From assembly GCA_947496235.1 (NCBI GenBank), contig CANMCE010000002.1:248001-312000 (forward strand): a DNA stretch of 64,000 bases. The letters are read 5' to 3'. Of this stretch, positions 18,061 to 27,004 are shown one piece after another; within the stretch, counting starts at the first letter, position 1, and every line of letters begins with the position of its first letter. The stretch comes from an uncultured Glaciecola sp. GTDB taxonomy: Bacteria > Pseudomonadota > Gammaproteobacteria > Enterobacterales > Alteromonadaceae. Under the pieces are notes generated by a model. That model ran no database searches and had not been told where the DNA came from. It was given only the letters and a program-made list of their open reading frames with translations. A program made the position numbers and the translations under genes.

Positions 18061-18654
18061 TTGGACATTACTAGCATTATTGCCATAGTGGTTATCGTTA
18101 TTATCGCGTTCTATCTAATCAGTATCTTCAACAAATTAGTAGCGCTCAAAAACCGCTACAAAAATGCCTTTGCGCAAATTGAAGTGCAATTAAAGCGTCG
18201 TTACGACCTGATCCCTAATTTGGTCGAAACCGCCAAAGCCTACATGCAGCATGAAAAAGAAACCCTCGAAAATGTGATAGCAGCGCGTAATCAAGCATCT
18301 GCTGGTTTGTCTAAAGCCGCAGACAATATGAGTGGTGCGGCTATGCAAGATCTTGCAGGTGCAGAAGCTATGCTTTCCGGTGCTTTAGGAAGATTAAACG
18401 TAGTCATGGAAGCTTATCCTGACCTTAAAGCTAACCAAAATATGATGCAAGTAAGCGAAGAATTGAGTTCGACAGAAAATAAAGTGAGCTTTTCTCGCCA
18501 AGCGTATAATGATCAAGTCTTAGCCTACAATACTTATAAGCAAAGTTTCCCCCAGAATATGCTGGCGAATATGTTTGGCCATTCTGAAGATGCGGCTCTA
18601 CTTGAGTTCCAAGACAGTGACAAAATTCAGGAAGCACCAAAAGTAAGCTTCTAA
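18061..18654 (+). CDS. lemA: LemA family protein
   Basis: 197 residues starting at TTG 18061, which is well supported by AAGGAG at 18049-18054. One N-terminal helix (about 4-24) is followed by the long helical LemA body: KNRYKNAFAQIEVQLKRRYD, then DLIPNLVE, with SFSRQAYND toward the end. LemA proteins are membrane-attached four-helix bundles of unclear biochemical role. They are very often encoded next to M48 or Htpx-type peptidases, as here, where the peptidase gene begins 3 bases after the lemA stop. This suggests a joint role in membrane protein quality control. Confidence 0.93.
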   Translation: MDITSIIAIVVIVIIAFYLISIFNKLVALKNRYKNAFAQIEVQLKRRYDLIPNLVETAKAYMQHEKETLENVIAARNQASAGLSKAADNMSGAAMQDLAGAEAMLSGALGRLNVVMEAYPDLKANQNMMQVSEELSSTENKVSFSRQAYNDQVLAYNTYKQSFPQNMLANMFGHSEDAALLEFQDSDKIQEAPKVSF

Positions 18655-18657
18655 TTT

Positions 18658-20550
18658 ATGAATTTTTTTGAATCACAAGATAACGCCCGAACCAGCACAA
18701 AATGGTTGCTGTTTTATTTCACTATGGCGGTTGTAACGCTAATTATAGTGACCAATATTTCCATCATGGGCGTGTTCATCTATTTTGATTTACAAGGCCA
18801 ACCCTTATCTTTTGATCTCATAATGGCAAACTTCAATTGGGAAATGTTTGCTTGGATTTCACTGGGTATCTTAGCTGTGATATCAGGCGGTAGCCTGTAT
18901 AAAATGTCTTCACTTTCAGCCGGTGGGCGTGTTGTGGCGCAGTCATTGGGCGGTGAAAAAATTGATCACAACACCCAAAATCATCAACAAAAAGTGCTGT
19001 TAAACGTGGTAGAAGAAATGGCGATAGCATCAGGAACGCCTGTGCCGCCAGTCTATTTACTCAAAAATGAAAATGCAATAAACGCCTTCGCCGCTGGTTA
19101 TTCCACTGATGATGCTGTTATCGGTGTGACCCAAGGCGCATTAGATAATTTAGACAGAGCCGAACTTCAAGGGGTTATTGCCCATGAATTTAGCCATATT
19201 TTAAACGGTGATATGCGTTTAAATATGCGCTTAGTCAGCGTCTTGCACGGTATTCTAATTATCGCGCTGATCGGCTATAGAATAATGCAAACGACTAGCC
19301 ACTCCAGTCGCTCCAAAAACAACGGCAACATTGCACTTATGGGCTTGGGCTTTGTTGTTATAGGTTATACAGGCGTGTTTTTCGGGAATATTATAAAGGC
19401 TTCTGTTAGTCGACAAAGAGAATATTTAGCAGATGCGTCAGCAGTGCAATTTACCCGAGACAATCAAGGTATCGCCAACGCCCTAAAGAAGATTGGTGGA
19501 ATCAAATCTCACGGCAATCTAGAAACCTCAGAAGCCCGCTCGTTTAGTCATGCTTTTTTTGCCGACGCGATTAAATCAAAATTTGGTGGCTTGTTTTCAA
19601 CCCATCCTCCTCTAAACGATAGAATTAAAAAGTTAGATCCACTATTTAGAGGCAAATTCAAAGAGTATACCCCGACATCTTCCGGACAAAATGAGCAAAC
19701 TTCGGGCTTTGCTCCTCAACCTAGTGAAATTAATACGTCTGATATTGGAAACTTGGCTACTCAACATATTCAAACGGCTACAAACTTAATCGCTAGTATC
19801 CCAAGTGTAATTAAACCAAGATTGTATAATACCGAATCAGCAGAGTCGGCTATTTATGCATTGTTAGTAGGCAAGACCTCTAAAGATAAAGCTCTAGATA
19901 ATCAAATTGGATATTTAAAGACACAACTGCCTGAGATTCAATTTGAGGAATTCCAAACCATGCTCCCTGAATTCCAAGATCTAGCGGAAAGTTTGCGTTT
20001 ACCTGTGCTAGAAATAGCATTGCCTAATTTAAGAAGTATGTCGAAAATCAATTTTTATCGATTTGAGGAAAATCTAAAATATCTGATAAATGCTGATAAC
20101 CAGCTAGACTTATTTGAATGGACAGTCTTTTCTATCACAACTCAATATTTAAAAACTGAGTTTGAAACGGCTAGAGTACCAATTCATAGACACAAAGATT
20201 TTGCCAAGGTAGCAACAGAGTTAAATTGTTTTTTACAGCTCATATTGGATCAGTGTGTCAAGCCAGAACACCATGAAACAGTAAAACAACAAGTAAAGGA
20301 ATTGTTTTCAGTAGAGGTTTCAGGTCAAAGTAAAGATCCGTCAGGCCCTGTGTTAATAGAAGACTTTGCAGGCGCTGTCATACAACTACGCAGCTTATAT
20401 CCAAAAAGAAAAGAACAACTATTGAAAATAGCTTTCTTCATGATGACTCAAGATGACGAATACTGCCATACAGAGCAGGAGTTAATGCGTGCAATCGCCG
20501 AAACCTTAGGTTGCCCAATGCCTGTTTTTCAGACATTGAGCAAAGCTTAG
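18658..20550 (+). CDS. M48-family membrane zinc metallopeptidase with C-terminal extension
   Basis: A 630-residue membrane peptidase. Two N-terminal helices (about 15-42 and 62-82) precede the HEFSH zinc motif (H176, E177, H180), and two more helices around 195-250 lead to the third-ligand segment EYLADASAV. This HtpX-like part fills only half of the protein. The last 270 residues are a helical extension whose end (LYPKRKEQLLKIAFFMMTQDDE...) resembles TerB-like tellurite-resistance domains. The extension may regulate or recruit substrates. The gene sits directly behind lemA. Peptidase assignment firm; TerB-like end is tentative. Confidence 0.92.
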   Translation: MNFFESQDNARTSTKWLLFYFTMAVVTLIIVTNISIMGVFIYFDLQGQPLSFDLIMANFNWEMFAWISLGILAVISGGSLYKMSSLSAGGRVVAQSLGGEKIDHNTQNHQQKVLLNVVEEMAIASGTPVPPVYLLKNENAINAFAAGYSTDDAVIGVTQGALDNLDRAELQGVIAHEFSHILNGDMRLNMRLVSVLHGILIIALIGYRIMQTTSHSSRSKNNGNIALMGLGFVVIGYTGVFFGNIIKASVSRQREYLADASAVQFTRDNQGIANALKKIGGIKSHGNLETSEARSFSHAFFADAIKSKFGGLFSTHPPLNDRIKKLDPLFRGKFKEYTPTSSGQNEQTSGFAPQPSEINTSDIGNLATQHIQTATNLIASIPSVIKPRLYNTESAESAIYALLVGKTSKDKALDNQIGYLKTQLPEIQFEEFQTMLPEFQDLAESLRLPVLEIALPNLRSMSKINFYRFEENLKYLINADNQLDLFEWTVFSITTQYLKTEFETARVPIHRHKDFAKVATELNCFLQLILDQCVKPEHHETVKQQVKELFSVEVSGQSKDPSGPVLIEDFAGAVIQLRSLYPKRKEQLLKIAFFMMTQDDEYCHTEQELMRAIAETLGCPMPVFQTLSKA

Positions 20551-20555
20551 TAAGG

Positions 20556-21410
20556 TTAATTGGCGTATTTTTGCATTATGGCTGAATATTCTTCACCCGC
20601 TTTGAGGGATGTTAGCACTTGGTTAAATTGTGAAACTAGTTCAGGTTCAACAGAGCCCTTACTGAACATCACATAGATGTTGCCCGTGTTCACGGTGAAG
20701 CCGTGGGGGACTATGTAATCGCCCAACGCTTTTCGACGAATCATAGAGGCCCCGACAAAGTTATCTTCCAAGAAGGCATCAATGTCCATATCAAGCAAAC
20801 GGGCAACATTTAATTCGCCCATAATGCCGAACACGAACTGCTCTTGAATACTTTCATCGTCTAACATGGATGAAATCTTGTCGCCATAATAATAAGAGCT
20901 TACTACGCCAATTTTGCTGCCGTTTGCAATGAAACTAGCTATGTCTTCATACTTTGCCCTTTTAGCGTCGTCTTTGCGAATATACAAAGAAAACTCCTCA
21001 GTACGATATGGTTCACTGAAAAACGCAAAAGATTCTCTAGACTCAGTTTTAGAGGCGCCTAATAGCATATCAACTTCACCATTACGCAAATCTTCCAACA
21101 ACGACACCCATGTCCCTTGCCGAAAATCTACCGTGCAGCCCATATAATCGGTGACCTCTGAGATCAACTCAATATCAAGACCGCTTACCCTGTCATTTAC
21201 GTCTACATACTGATACGGCGCCCATACATCGAAACCAATAGTAAGTGAACAGGTTTGTTTGTTGGATGAAGTAGCTTCATCTTGAGAAGAGGAGGTGGTC
21301 TCTGAGGACACTATTGATGTTTGATTTTGCATGGGTTGTCCTTGATCTTGAGAGCAAGATACAAGGCCAAGAGACAACACCATGATGAACAAGCTTAAAC
21401 TGGTTTTCAT
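20556..21410 (-). CDS. periplasmic substrate-binding lipoprotein, family 3
   Basis: A 284-residue lipoprotein. The lipobox LVSC gives C19, and a Ser/Thr/Gln-rich linker reaches to about residue 55. The binding domain starts at LTIGFDVWAPYQYVD and continues with SGLDIELI and DFRQGTWVSLLEDLRNGEVDML, the standard layout of family 3 solute-binding proteins. These bind amino acids or related ligands. No permease or ATPase gene is adjacent, so it may work with a distant transporter, as a sensor partner, or as an orphan. It converges with the M48 gene across only 5 bases. Confidence 0.9.
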   Translation of the reverse strand: MKTSLSLFIMVLSLGLVSCSQDQGQPMQNQTSIVSSETTSSSQDEATSSNKQTCSLTIGFDVWAPYQYVDVNDRVSGLDIELISEVTDYMGCTVDFRQGTWVSLLEDLRNGEVDMLLGASKTESRESFAFFSEPYRTEEFSLYIRKDDAKRAKYEDIASFIANGSKIGVVSSYYYGDKISSMLDDESIQEQFVFGIMGELNVARLLDMDIDAFLEDNFVGASMIRRKALGDYIVPHGFTVNTGNIYVMFSKGSVEPELVSQFNQVLTSLKAGEEYSAIMQKYAN

Positions 21411-21507
21411 AACGATTGCCCTAACAAATTTTACAACTTTAGTGTAGTTTATAAATCAAATAAAACCACATTTAGTTAACAAAATATTAACTTTAAGGGC
21501 TATCTAT

Positions 21508-22254
21508 TTAATTTTTAAGGGCTTGATCGATCTCTGTAAGGAACTCGTTATTGTTAATTTTTCCTTCATCAAAAGCTGGAATTCGTTCTAGATCTTTAAC
21601 TTTGATATCAGAGTAAACAGCCTGATCTTTCCAACTGATATCTTGCAAATGGCTAATAGGAATCATCACTTTTTTGCCGCCAGGTAACCAATTGCGGGTA
21701 TCAATTACAATATATAGAATCGACCAAGTGTCTGCATCAACGATAAAGTCTGTGACATGGCCTTTCATGCCATCGGACTCCACTAAATCATAATGCTTTA
21801 ATTCTTTGGTTGATCTTAGATTAGGCGAGGTATCTTCAGTATCTTCTAAAGCCTCAATATCTTCTTTTTGTACATATTGTTCAGCCAAAGCGGTTGGGGT
21901 ATGAAAATCTCCCCAAAGACCTAAACCATTCCAATAATATCCGTATCCAAAAAAGTCGAACATTATTTGTTCGTATTTACGGGAGATAGGCTGGTGTTCT
22001 TCAATTGAAGGGCAATCTAATATTTGCTGTTTGCTGAGTTTGATATCCAAGGTTTCTTCTTGAGTATCGAGAAGTTTTAGTGAAACTGGTGTCACCAGTA
22101 CTTTTTTGGATAAAGGTCTCCAGCGCTGAGTATCAACATTCACATATCTGATTGTCCAGGAATCATCATCAAACAATACATCTTGTATGTGACCCAGTGC
22201 TCCATCTGTGGCATTTACATCAAAACTTAGCAGTGTTTTTAGGCTGATATTCAT
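21508..22254 (-). CDS. PRC-barrel domain protein
   Basis: A 248-residue soluble protein with two PRC-barrel units, at about residues 3-75 and 155-225. Each has the pattern of a short opening strand, G-x-V/I-x-D, then DxxxWxIxYxxxDT-xxW and xKKVxxP. GGAGG precedes ATG 22254. PRC-barrels occur in RNA-processing and photosynthetic proteins and in stress proteins, and the stand-alone two-unit type has no settled role. It is divergent from yaiL across 146 bases that contain the palindrome AAAGGAAATTCCTTT (near 22317). Confidence 0.85.
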   Translation of the reverse strand: MNISLKTLLSFDVNATDGALGHIQDVLFDDDSWTIRYVNVDTQRWRPLSKKVLVTPVSLKLLDTQEETLDIKLSKQQILDCPSIEEHQPISRKYEQIMFDFFGYGYYWNGLGLWGDFHTPTALAEQYVQKEDIEALEDTEDTSPNLRSTKELKHYDLVESDGMKGHVTDFIVDADTWSILYIVIDTRNWLPGGKKVMIPISHLQDISWKDQAVYSDIKVKDLERIPAFDEGKINNNEFLTEIDQALKN

Positions 22255-22400
22255 AACGTCCTCCGATATAACTATGAAGTAGAATACGGAAATTGTCTAA
22301 TTTGAGATTGCTGACAAAGGAAATTCCTTTAGTACGCTTTTTTAAATGAGTGATAACGTCTATTATTAGCGTTAAAAGTTGAGTTTTAAATATCGGTGTT

Positions 22401-22919
22401 ATGAGTAAATTATCCCTTCAAGAACAAATGTTGAAAGCTGGTCTAGTAAGCAATAAACAAGCGAACAAAGCTAAAAAAGGCTCCAAAAAATCGAGAACCT
22501 TAGCTAAAGAAGTAAAAGCCAGTGTAGAGGCAAAAAAAATTGCAGAACAAACACGGGCAAAAGAACTGAATAAACAGCAACAAGAACAAAAATTGGAACG
22601 AGAAATCCAAGCTCAGATAAAGCAGTTGATCGTCGCTAACAAAATTGAATTGGGTAAAGGAGACATCAAATACAATTTTACCGACGGCACAATTATTAAA
22701 AGTATTTACGTCGATGAAGCGACGCGTGCACAGTTAGTTAAAGGACTTTTAGCTGTCGCAAGATTTGAGGGTGGCTACATAGTGGTGCCCAATGTTGTTG
22801 GTAAAAAAATCAGTGAGCGCGATACCAGTGTAATGATTGAAAATAAAACGTCAGAAGAAATTCCAATTGAAGACGATCCTTATGCCGATTACGTAGTGCC
22901 AGATGATCTTATGTGGTAA
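22401..22919 (+). CDS. yaiL: DUF2058 protein, YaiL family
   Basis: 172 residues. The opening MSKLSLQEQMLKAGLVS followed by a Lys-rich stretch is the signature of the DUF2058/YaiL family, and the length is near E. coli YaiL. The N-terminal third is highly basic and helical (KKGSKKSRTLAKEVKASVEAK), compatible with nucleic-acid binding. The C-terminal part begins with NFTDGTIIKSIYVDE. The family has been described as nucleoprotein- or polynucleotide-associated; the function is not known. It is a single gene between divergent and downstream neighbours. Confidence 0.92.
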   Translation: MSKLSLQEQMLKAGLVSNKQANKAKKGSKKSRTLAKEVKASVEAKKIAEQTRAKELNKQQQEQKLEREIQAQIKQLIVANKIELGKGDIKYNFTDGTIIKSIYVDEATRAQLVKGLLAVARFEGGYIVVPNVVGKKISERDTSVMIENKTSEEIPIEDDPYADYVVPDDLMW

Positions 22920-23081
22920 GGACTTGAGCTAAAGAGCGTCACTTTAAATGGCAATTAATTTCACAGAGATTACTGCCCAGTTAATGACCAAGGTTGTAGA
23001 TTTAACTTTTTGAAAATTCGGCCGAAAATTTAGTCAGTACTCTACAACATTCTCAATCAAGGGTAATAAGTAAAAGACAAC

Positions 23082-25409
23082 ATGCATAATTTTCTAATCA
23101 CACTGATCAACAAACGAACAAGCATTCTGATTTTTAGTTGTTTACTTATTATTGTCTTAACCTCCATTGGCGCCAAGAACCTCTATTTTAGAGGTGATTA
23201 TCGGGTATTTTTTGAGCCGGATAACCCCCAACGAGTAGCTTACGAGCAGATGCAAAAAGCGTTTAGTAAAAATGAAAGTGCATCTATTGTTATTAGCGCG
23301 AAAAATGGAGATTTATTTAATCAACAAAGCCTAGCCCTAATTAAAAAACTCACCGAGCAAAGCTGGCAAACACCATTATCTTTAAGGGTCGATTCAATTA
23401 CCAATTACCAGCGGACCTATTTATATGATGAAGATCTAGTCATAGAAGATTTGGTACCTAGCACCGATAACCTCTCAACCGAAGATATACAAACCATTCG
23501 ACAGGTGAGTTTGTCTGAGCCAGAACTTATCAACAAACTGATTTCTGAAGATGGTTCAGTGGCCATGATTAATATTACGGTTCAATTACCAAACGGTGAT
23601 CAAACCAAAGAAATTAATCAAATTGGCGCGTTTTTACGGGATCTTATTCAACCTGTTATTGAGGAAAATGAAGCCCACGAAATTCGTCTTAGCGGTTTGG
23701 TAATCATGACAGATTCGTTCTTTTTAGCTGCACAAAAAGATGCCATGACCCTTTTCCCATTGATGTTTGCTATCTTTGCCTTGCTACTGACCCTTTTTAT
23801 GAAGACTTTTAAAGGGACGTTATTTACGCTCTTGATTGTGATGGTAAGCATAGCCTCAACAATGGGACTTGGCGGTTGGTTAGGCATGTTTATTAACGTT
23901 GCTACTGTGAATGTTCCTGTGATCATCATGACTCTAGCCATTGCCGATTGCGTGCACATAATTTCAAGTACTCGAAAGTTTATGGAAGATGGCTATAGTC
24001 AGCAGGAGGCTATCGGTAAATCGTTAGAAATCAACTTGAGTGCCGTTCTAATCACAAGTACTACAACAGCATTAGGCTTTTTAACCTTAAATTTCGCCGA
24101 AGTACCAGTGCTTCATGATATGGGCAATTTAGTCGCAATTGGCGTGATATTCGCCTGCGGGTTTTCAATCTTTTTACTTCCAGCGCTACTTAAGAAAGTT
24201 CAACTTCCTTTCACTGTGATTAGCCAAGAACAAAAGGCAGGGGAACCTTCTGAAAATATCTGGCACAAATATACAGTGTTCTTAACTCGATATTGCAAGC
24301 CAATATTGGTGTCTGTTACGGCTTTATTTGTTTGTTTTGGTTATTTGGCGAGTCAAAATCAGTTGAACGATATTCCTATAGATTATTTCAATAAAGGCAA
24401 TGAATTTAGAGAAGTTGCAGACTATCAACAGGAAAATTTAACAGGACTTACTACGGTAGACTTAGCCATAGATACCGGCGAAGAAAACGGCATATTCGAT
24501 CCAAAGTTTTTAGCATTTTTAGACGAATTTACATCTTGGTTAAGAGAGCAACCTGAGGTGGATCATGTTCTATCATACGCAGATATATTAAAACGTTTGA
24601 ACAAGGTGTTAAATCAAGATAACCCAGATTTTTATAGCATGCCCGAAAAGCGTACTTTAGCAGCACAATACACCTTACTTTATGAGATGTCCTTACCCTA
24701 CGGTCTTGACGTTAATAATCAGCTTGATATCAGTAAATCGAGAATTCGATTAATAGTTACCACAAAAAACTTAGGCAGTATTGCGCTTACGGATTTTGAA
24801 AGTAGAGCTAAGTTATGGGTAGCTGACAATGGAGCTGGATATACAATTAGTGGGGCAAGCATCCCCTTAATATTTGCCCATATAAGTGAATCGAACATGG
24901 ACGGTATATTAGAAGGAACTATAGTCGCTTTGTTGCTGATTTCAGTTGTTCTGTTTTTTGCGCTAAGGAATGTTAAACTGGGTGTTATCAGCTTGATACC
25001 TAATATTTTCCCTGCGGTTTTTGGTTTTGGAATATGGTATTTATTCTCTGGCACCATAAGCATGGCGCTCGCTGTGGTTATGATCATTCCGCTTGGCATT
25101 ATAGTGGATGATACTGTTCATTTTCTGGTTAAATATCAGTCAAACTTTAAACAAAGCAAAAACAGCTTAGAAGCAGTGAATTACGCGTTTAAGCACGTAA
25201 GTAAAGCCTTAATTATCACCACCATAGTACTCGCCAGCGGATTCAGTGTTCTTGGGTTGTCAGATTTCGCAATTAACTCTGAAATGGGCATATTAACAGC
25301 TACTATAATAGTACTTGCTCTAGCAATCGACCTTATTGTGTTACCGTCACTGTTGCTGTTGTTTTATCGCAATGGCTATGAACTGTCAGAAAATACATCT
25401 AAAGCATAA
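23082..25409 (+). CDS. RND-superfamily (MMPL type) exporter
   Basis: A 775-residue transporter with the duplicated RND plan. One helix is at about 12-32. A periplasmic domain extends to about 215, then five helices follow (about 220-375). The second half repeats this: helix near 405, periplasmic domain to about 610 and five helices to about 765. Compact size, no membrane-fusion partner gene and the segment IADCVHIISS are typical of MMPL/HpnN-like exporters that move lipids or hydrophobic molecules. It lies upstream of the PEP-CTERM-linked genes, but 700 bases separate it from them, so a shared role is only possible. Substrate unknown. Confidence 0.9.
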   Translation: MHNFLITLINKRTSILIFSCLLIIVLTSIGAKNLYFRGDYRVFFEPDNPQRVAYEQMQKAFSKNESASIVISAKNGDLFNQQSLALIKKLTEQSWQTPLSLRVDSITNYQRTYLYDEDLVIEDLVPSTDNLSTEDIQTIRQVSLSEPELINKLISEDGSVAMINITVQLPNGDQTKEINQIGAFLRDLIQPVIEENEAHEIRLSGLVIMTDSFFLAAQKDAMTLFPLMFAIFALLLTLFMKTFKGTLFTLLIVMVSIASTMGLGGWLGMFINVATVNVPVIIMTLAIADCVHIISSTRKFMEDGYSQQEAIGKSLEINLSAVLITSTTTALGFLTLNFAEVPVLHDMGNLVAIGVIFACGFSIFLLPALLKKVQLPFTVISQEQKAGEPSENIWHKYTVFLTRYCKPILVSVTALFVCFGYLASQNQLNDIPIDYFNKGNEFREVADYQQENLTGLTTVDLAIDTGEENGIFDPKFLAFLDEFTSWLREQPEVDHVLSYADILKRLNKVLNQDNPDFYSMPEKRTLAAQYTLLYEMSLPYGLDVNNQLDISKSRIRLIVTTKNLGSIALTDFESRAKLWVADNGAGYTISGASIPLIFAHISESNMDGILEGTIVALLLISVVLFFALRNVKLGVISLIPNIFPAVFGFGIWYLFSGTISMALAVVMIIPLGIIVDDTVHFLVKYQSNFKQSKNSLEAVNYAFKHVSKALIITTIVLASGFSVLGLSDFAINSEMGILTATIIVLALAIDLIVLPSLLLLFYRNGYELSENTSKA

Positions 25410-26124
25410 CTGATTATAATACTCACTGCTTAAATATTGTTCTAATCGTCAAATAATTTGCAAATTGCAGCGATTTTGATATTAATCAAAATAAAGAATT
25501 ACTTTTTTTTTCAAAAGTTCAAAAAAGTGATTTTATAAATAAGACGTTTGCAAAAATAATAATAATGATTAGATAAGGTAATGATACTTCAAGAAATTTA
25601 GGAAAAATCTTTGCTCTTTAATGAGGTTAATCCAAGCTCTGTAACCCAATTAAAATTTGAATTCTTCCTAAAGTGTCTCTTTTTCATCACATTTTCATAA
25701 TCGCAAAAAAAAGCGTCAAAAAATAGACTTTGGTTTAATTTTAACTCGCAATATTTATAAACATTAACAATAAAAGCGAAACTACTTAACAAATTAAACG
25801 ATGAGTTTACATGCGTATTAAATTCAACTGTCTCCTTTTTGAGACACTTTTCATAATGAAGAGAAGGTGATACGTTTTTTTTCTTAAGACGACTATTGAT
25901 TTGTAAGCGTTTTTTTATCGTAAATAAGCGACTGCTTTTGGCATGCATCTTGATTGTGCGTGCGTCGCATAGTTCGTCGGAGACGGGCTATTAGAGTCTA
26001 TATGGATATTTTACTTTTAATTTATACAAAGGGTGGTGGGTGAAAGATCAGACTTTATTACGTTTTTCTCTAAAGTTTGATTGAGCCAGTACGATTACTA
26101 TACTATTGTAAGGTAAATAACCAA
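25410..26124. other. 715-base AT-rich intergenic region
   Basis: There is no convincing gene. A minus-strand open frame at 25598-25948 has no ribosome site and an implausible composition rich in Lys, Ser, Asn and Phe. Visible structure: AAAGTGTCTC at 25670-25679 and its reverse complement at 25841-25850, a small hairpin GTCTC/GAGAC at 25830-25845, and a less AT-rich segment from 25940 to 26000. That last segment contains a -24/-12-like sequence (25939-25954) that could drive the acyltransferase gene. The region is long for this genome, so it may hold a leader RNA or a lost gene. Confidence 0.5.
25939..25954 (+). promoter_or_regulatory. possible sigma54 (-24/-12) promoter for the N-acyl amino acid synthase gene
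   Basis: TGGCATGCATCTTGAT: the -24 half matches TGGCACG in six of seven positions. The GG is followed by exactly 10 bases, but the -12 half reads TTGA instead of TTGC. It would give a leader of about 160 bases to the gene starting at 26125. It is weaker than the site at 30854 and is listed because both precede PEP-CTERM-linked genes. Confidence 0.3.
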
Positions 26125-26979
26125 ATGCGTTCAGAACAAATTCATGACTTTTGGAGCACAATTCCACATGCTTTATTTGTGGCCATAAAACATTTCAAAT
26201 CGGATAACCTAAGTAAAGTGAAAAAAGTTGTTGATGCCTATAACAAGGCGAAAGAAGCGAAGCAGTTAGCTCAGCATTTTTGCGAGTATTTTCATTCTGA
26301 AATCGCCGAATCTCAAGAAGATCTCGATAAGTGTTATCGAATCAGACATGAGGTTTATTGTGAAGAGATGAATTATCTTCCTTTGTGTGAAGATAAGCTA
26401 GAAAAAACTTCGGTCGATGAACATTCTCAGCATTATATTATTCAACATAAATACAGTCGTCATTTCGCTGGTACTGTTAGGTTGGTCTATACAGACAATG
26501 ATGAGCAGCAATTGCCAATAGAACAATTCTGCAAAGACAGCATTACCAACGAAAAATTACATCCAAACGCTTTTCCGCGAAATCAGATTTGTGAAATTTC
26601 CCGATTGGCGGTGCCAGCGAGCTTTCGCCGAAGACGTATGGATAAATTCAAAAATGCTGCAACTGGTGGCATCAACGAATATGAATATTCTGAGGAAGAA
26701 TTAAGATGTTTTCCTTTCGTCGCGATAGGCCTGTATTTGGCAGCTGGTGCTGCAGCACTGAGAACGGGAAGATATCATGTATTTGTAATGATGGAGCCAA
26801 GGCTTGCTAGAAACATGAAGTTTGTCGGTATCAAATTTAATCAGATTGGCGATACCGTAAATTACCATGGTAAAAGAGCGCCTTATTACATTGATGCAAG
26901 AATATTTAAGAAACAACTTAAAACTGCATTTAAGAATATGTTGGCGATGATTGAAGGCCAATTGTACGAAGAAAAATAA
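26125..26979 (+). CDS. PEP-CTERM/exosortase-associated acyltransferase (N-acyl amino acid synthase type)
   Basis: 284 residues from ATG 26125 (the frame is open to a TTG at 26077, less likely). The sequence fits the GNAT-type family TIGR03694, related to LuxI autoinducer synthases. CYRIRHEVYCEEMNYLP near residue 75 is the LuxI-like acyl-transfer segment, followed by AGTVRLVY, then ICEISRLAVPASFRRR and FVMMEPRLARNMKFVGIKF. Members of this family linked to PEP-CTERM loci (the FeeM group) make long-chain N-acyl amino acids from acyl-ACP. A cytoplasmic enzyme is expected. It stands 25 bases upstream of a ThiF-like gene, probably in one operon. Amino acid substrate unknown. Confidence 0.88.
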   Translation: MRSEQIHDFWSTIPHALFVAIKHFKSDNLSKVKKVVDAYNKAKEAKQLAQHFCEYFHSEIAESQEDLDKCYRIRHEVYCEEMNYLPLCEDKLEKTSVDEHSQHYIIQHKYSRHFAGTVRLVYTDNDEQQLPIEQFCKDSITNEKLHPNAFPRNQICEISRLAVPASFRRRRMDKFKNAATGGINEYEYSEEELRCFPFVAIGLYLAAGAAALRTGRYHVFVMMEPRLARNMKFVGIKFNQIGDTVNYHGKRAPYYIDARIFKKQLKTAFKNMLAMIEGQLYEEK

Positions 26980-27004
26980 ACCATGAATAAATCAGTTGTG
27001 AATA

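Noticed and set aside
25601-25614. GG-N10-GC sequence as a sigma54 promoter
   Set aside because: Only the four core bases match and the -24 half is otherwise unlike the consensus; such matches are expected by chance about once in several hundred bases.
25598-25948. Minus-strand open frame of 116 codons in the AT-rich spacer
   Set aside because: No ribosome site, composition dominated by Lys, Ser, Asn and Phe, no recognisable motif; typical of chance frames in AT-rich DNA.
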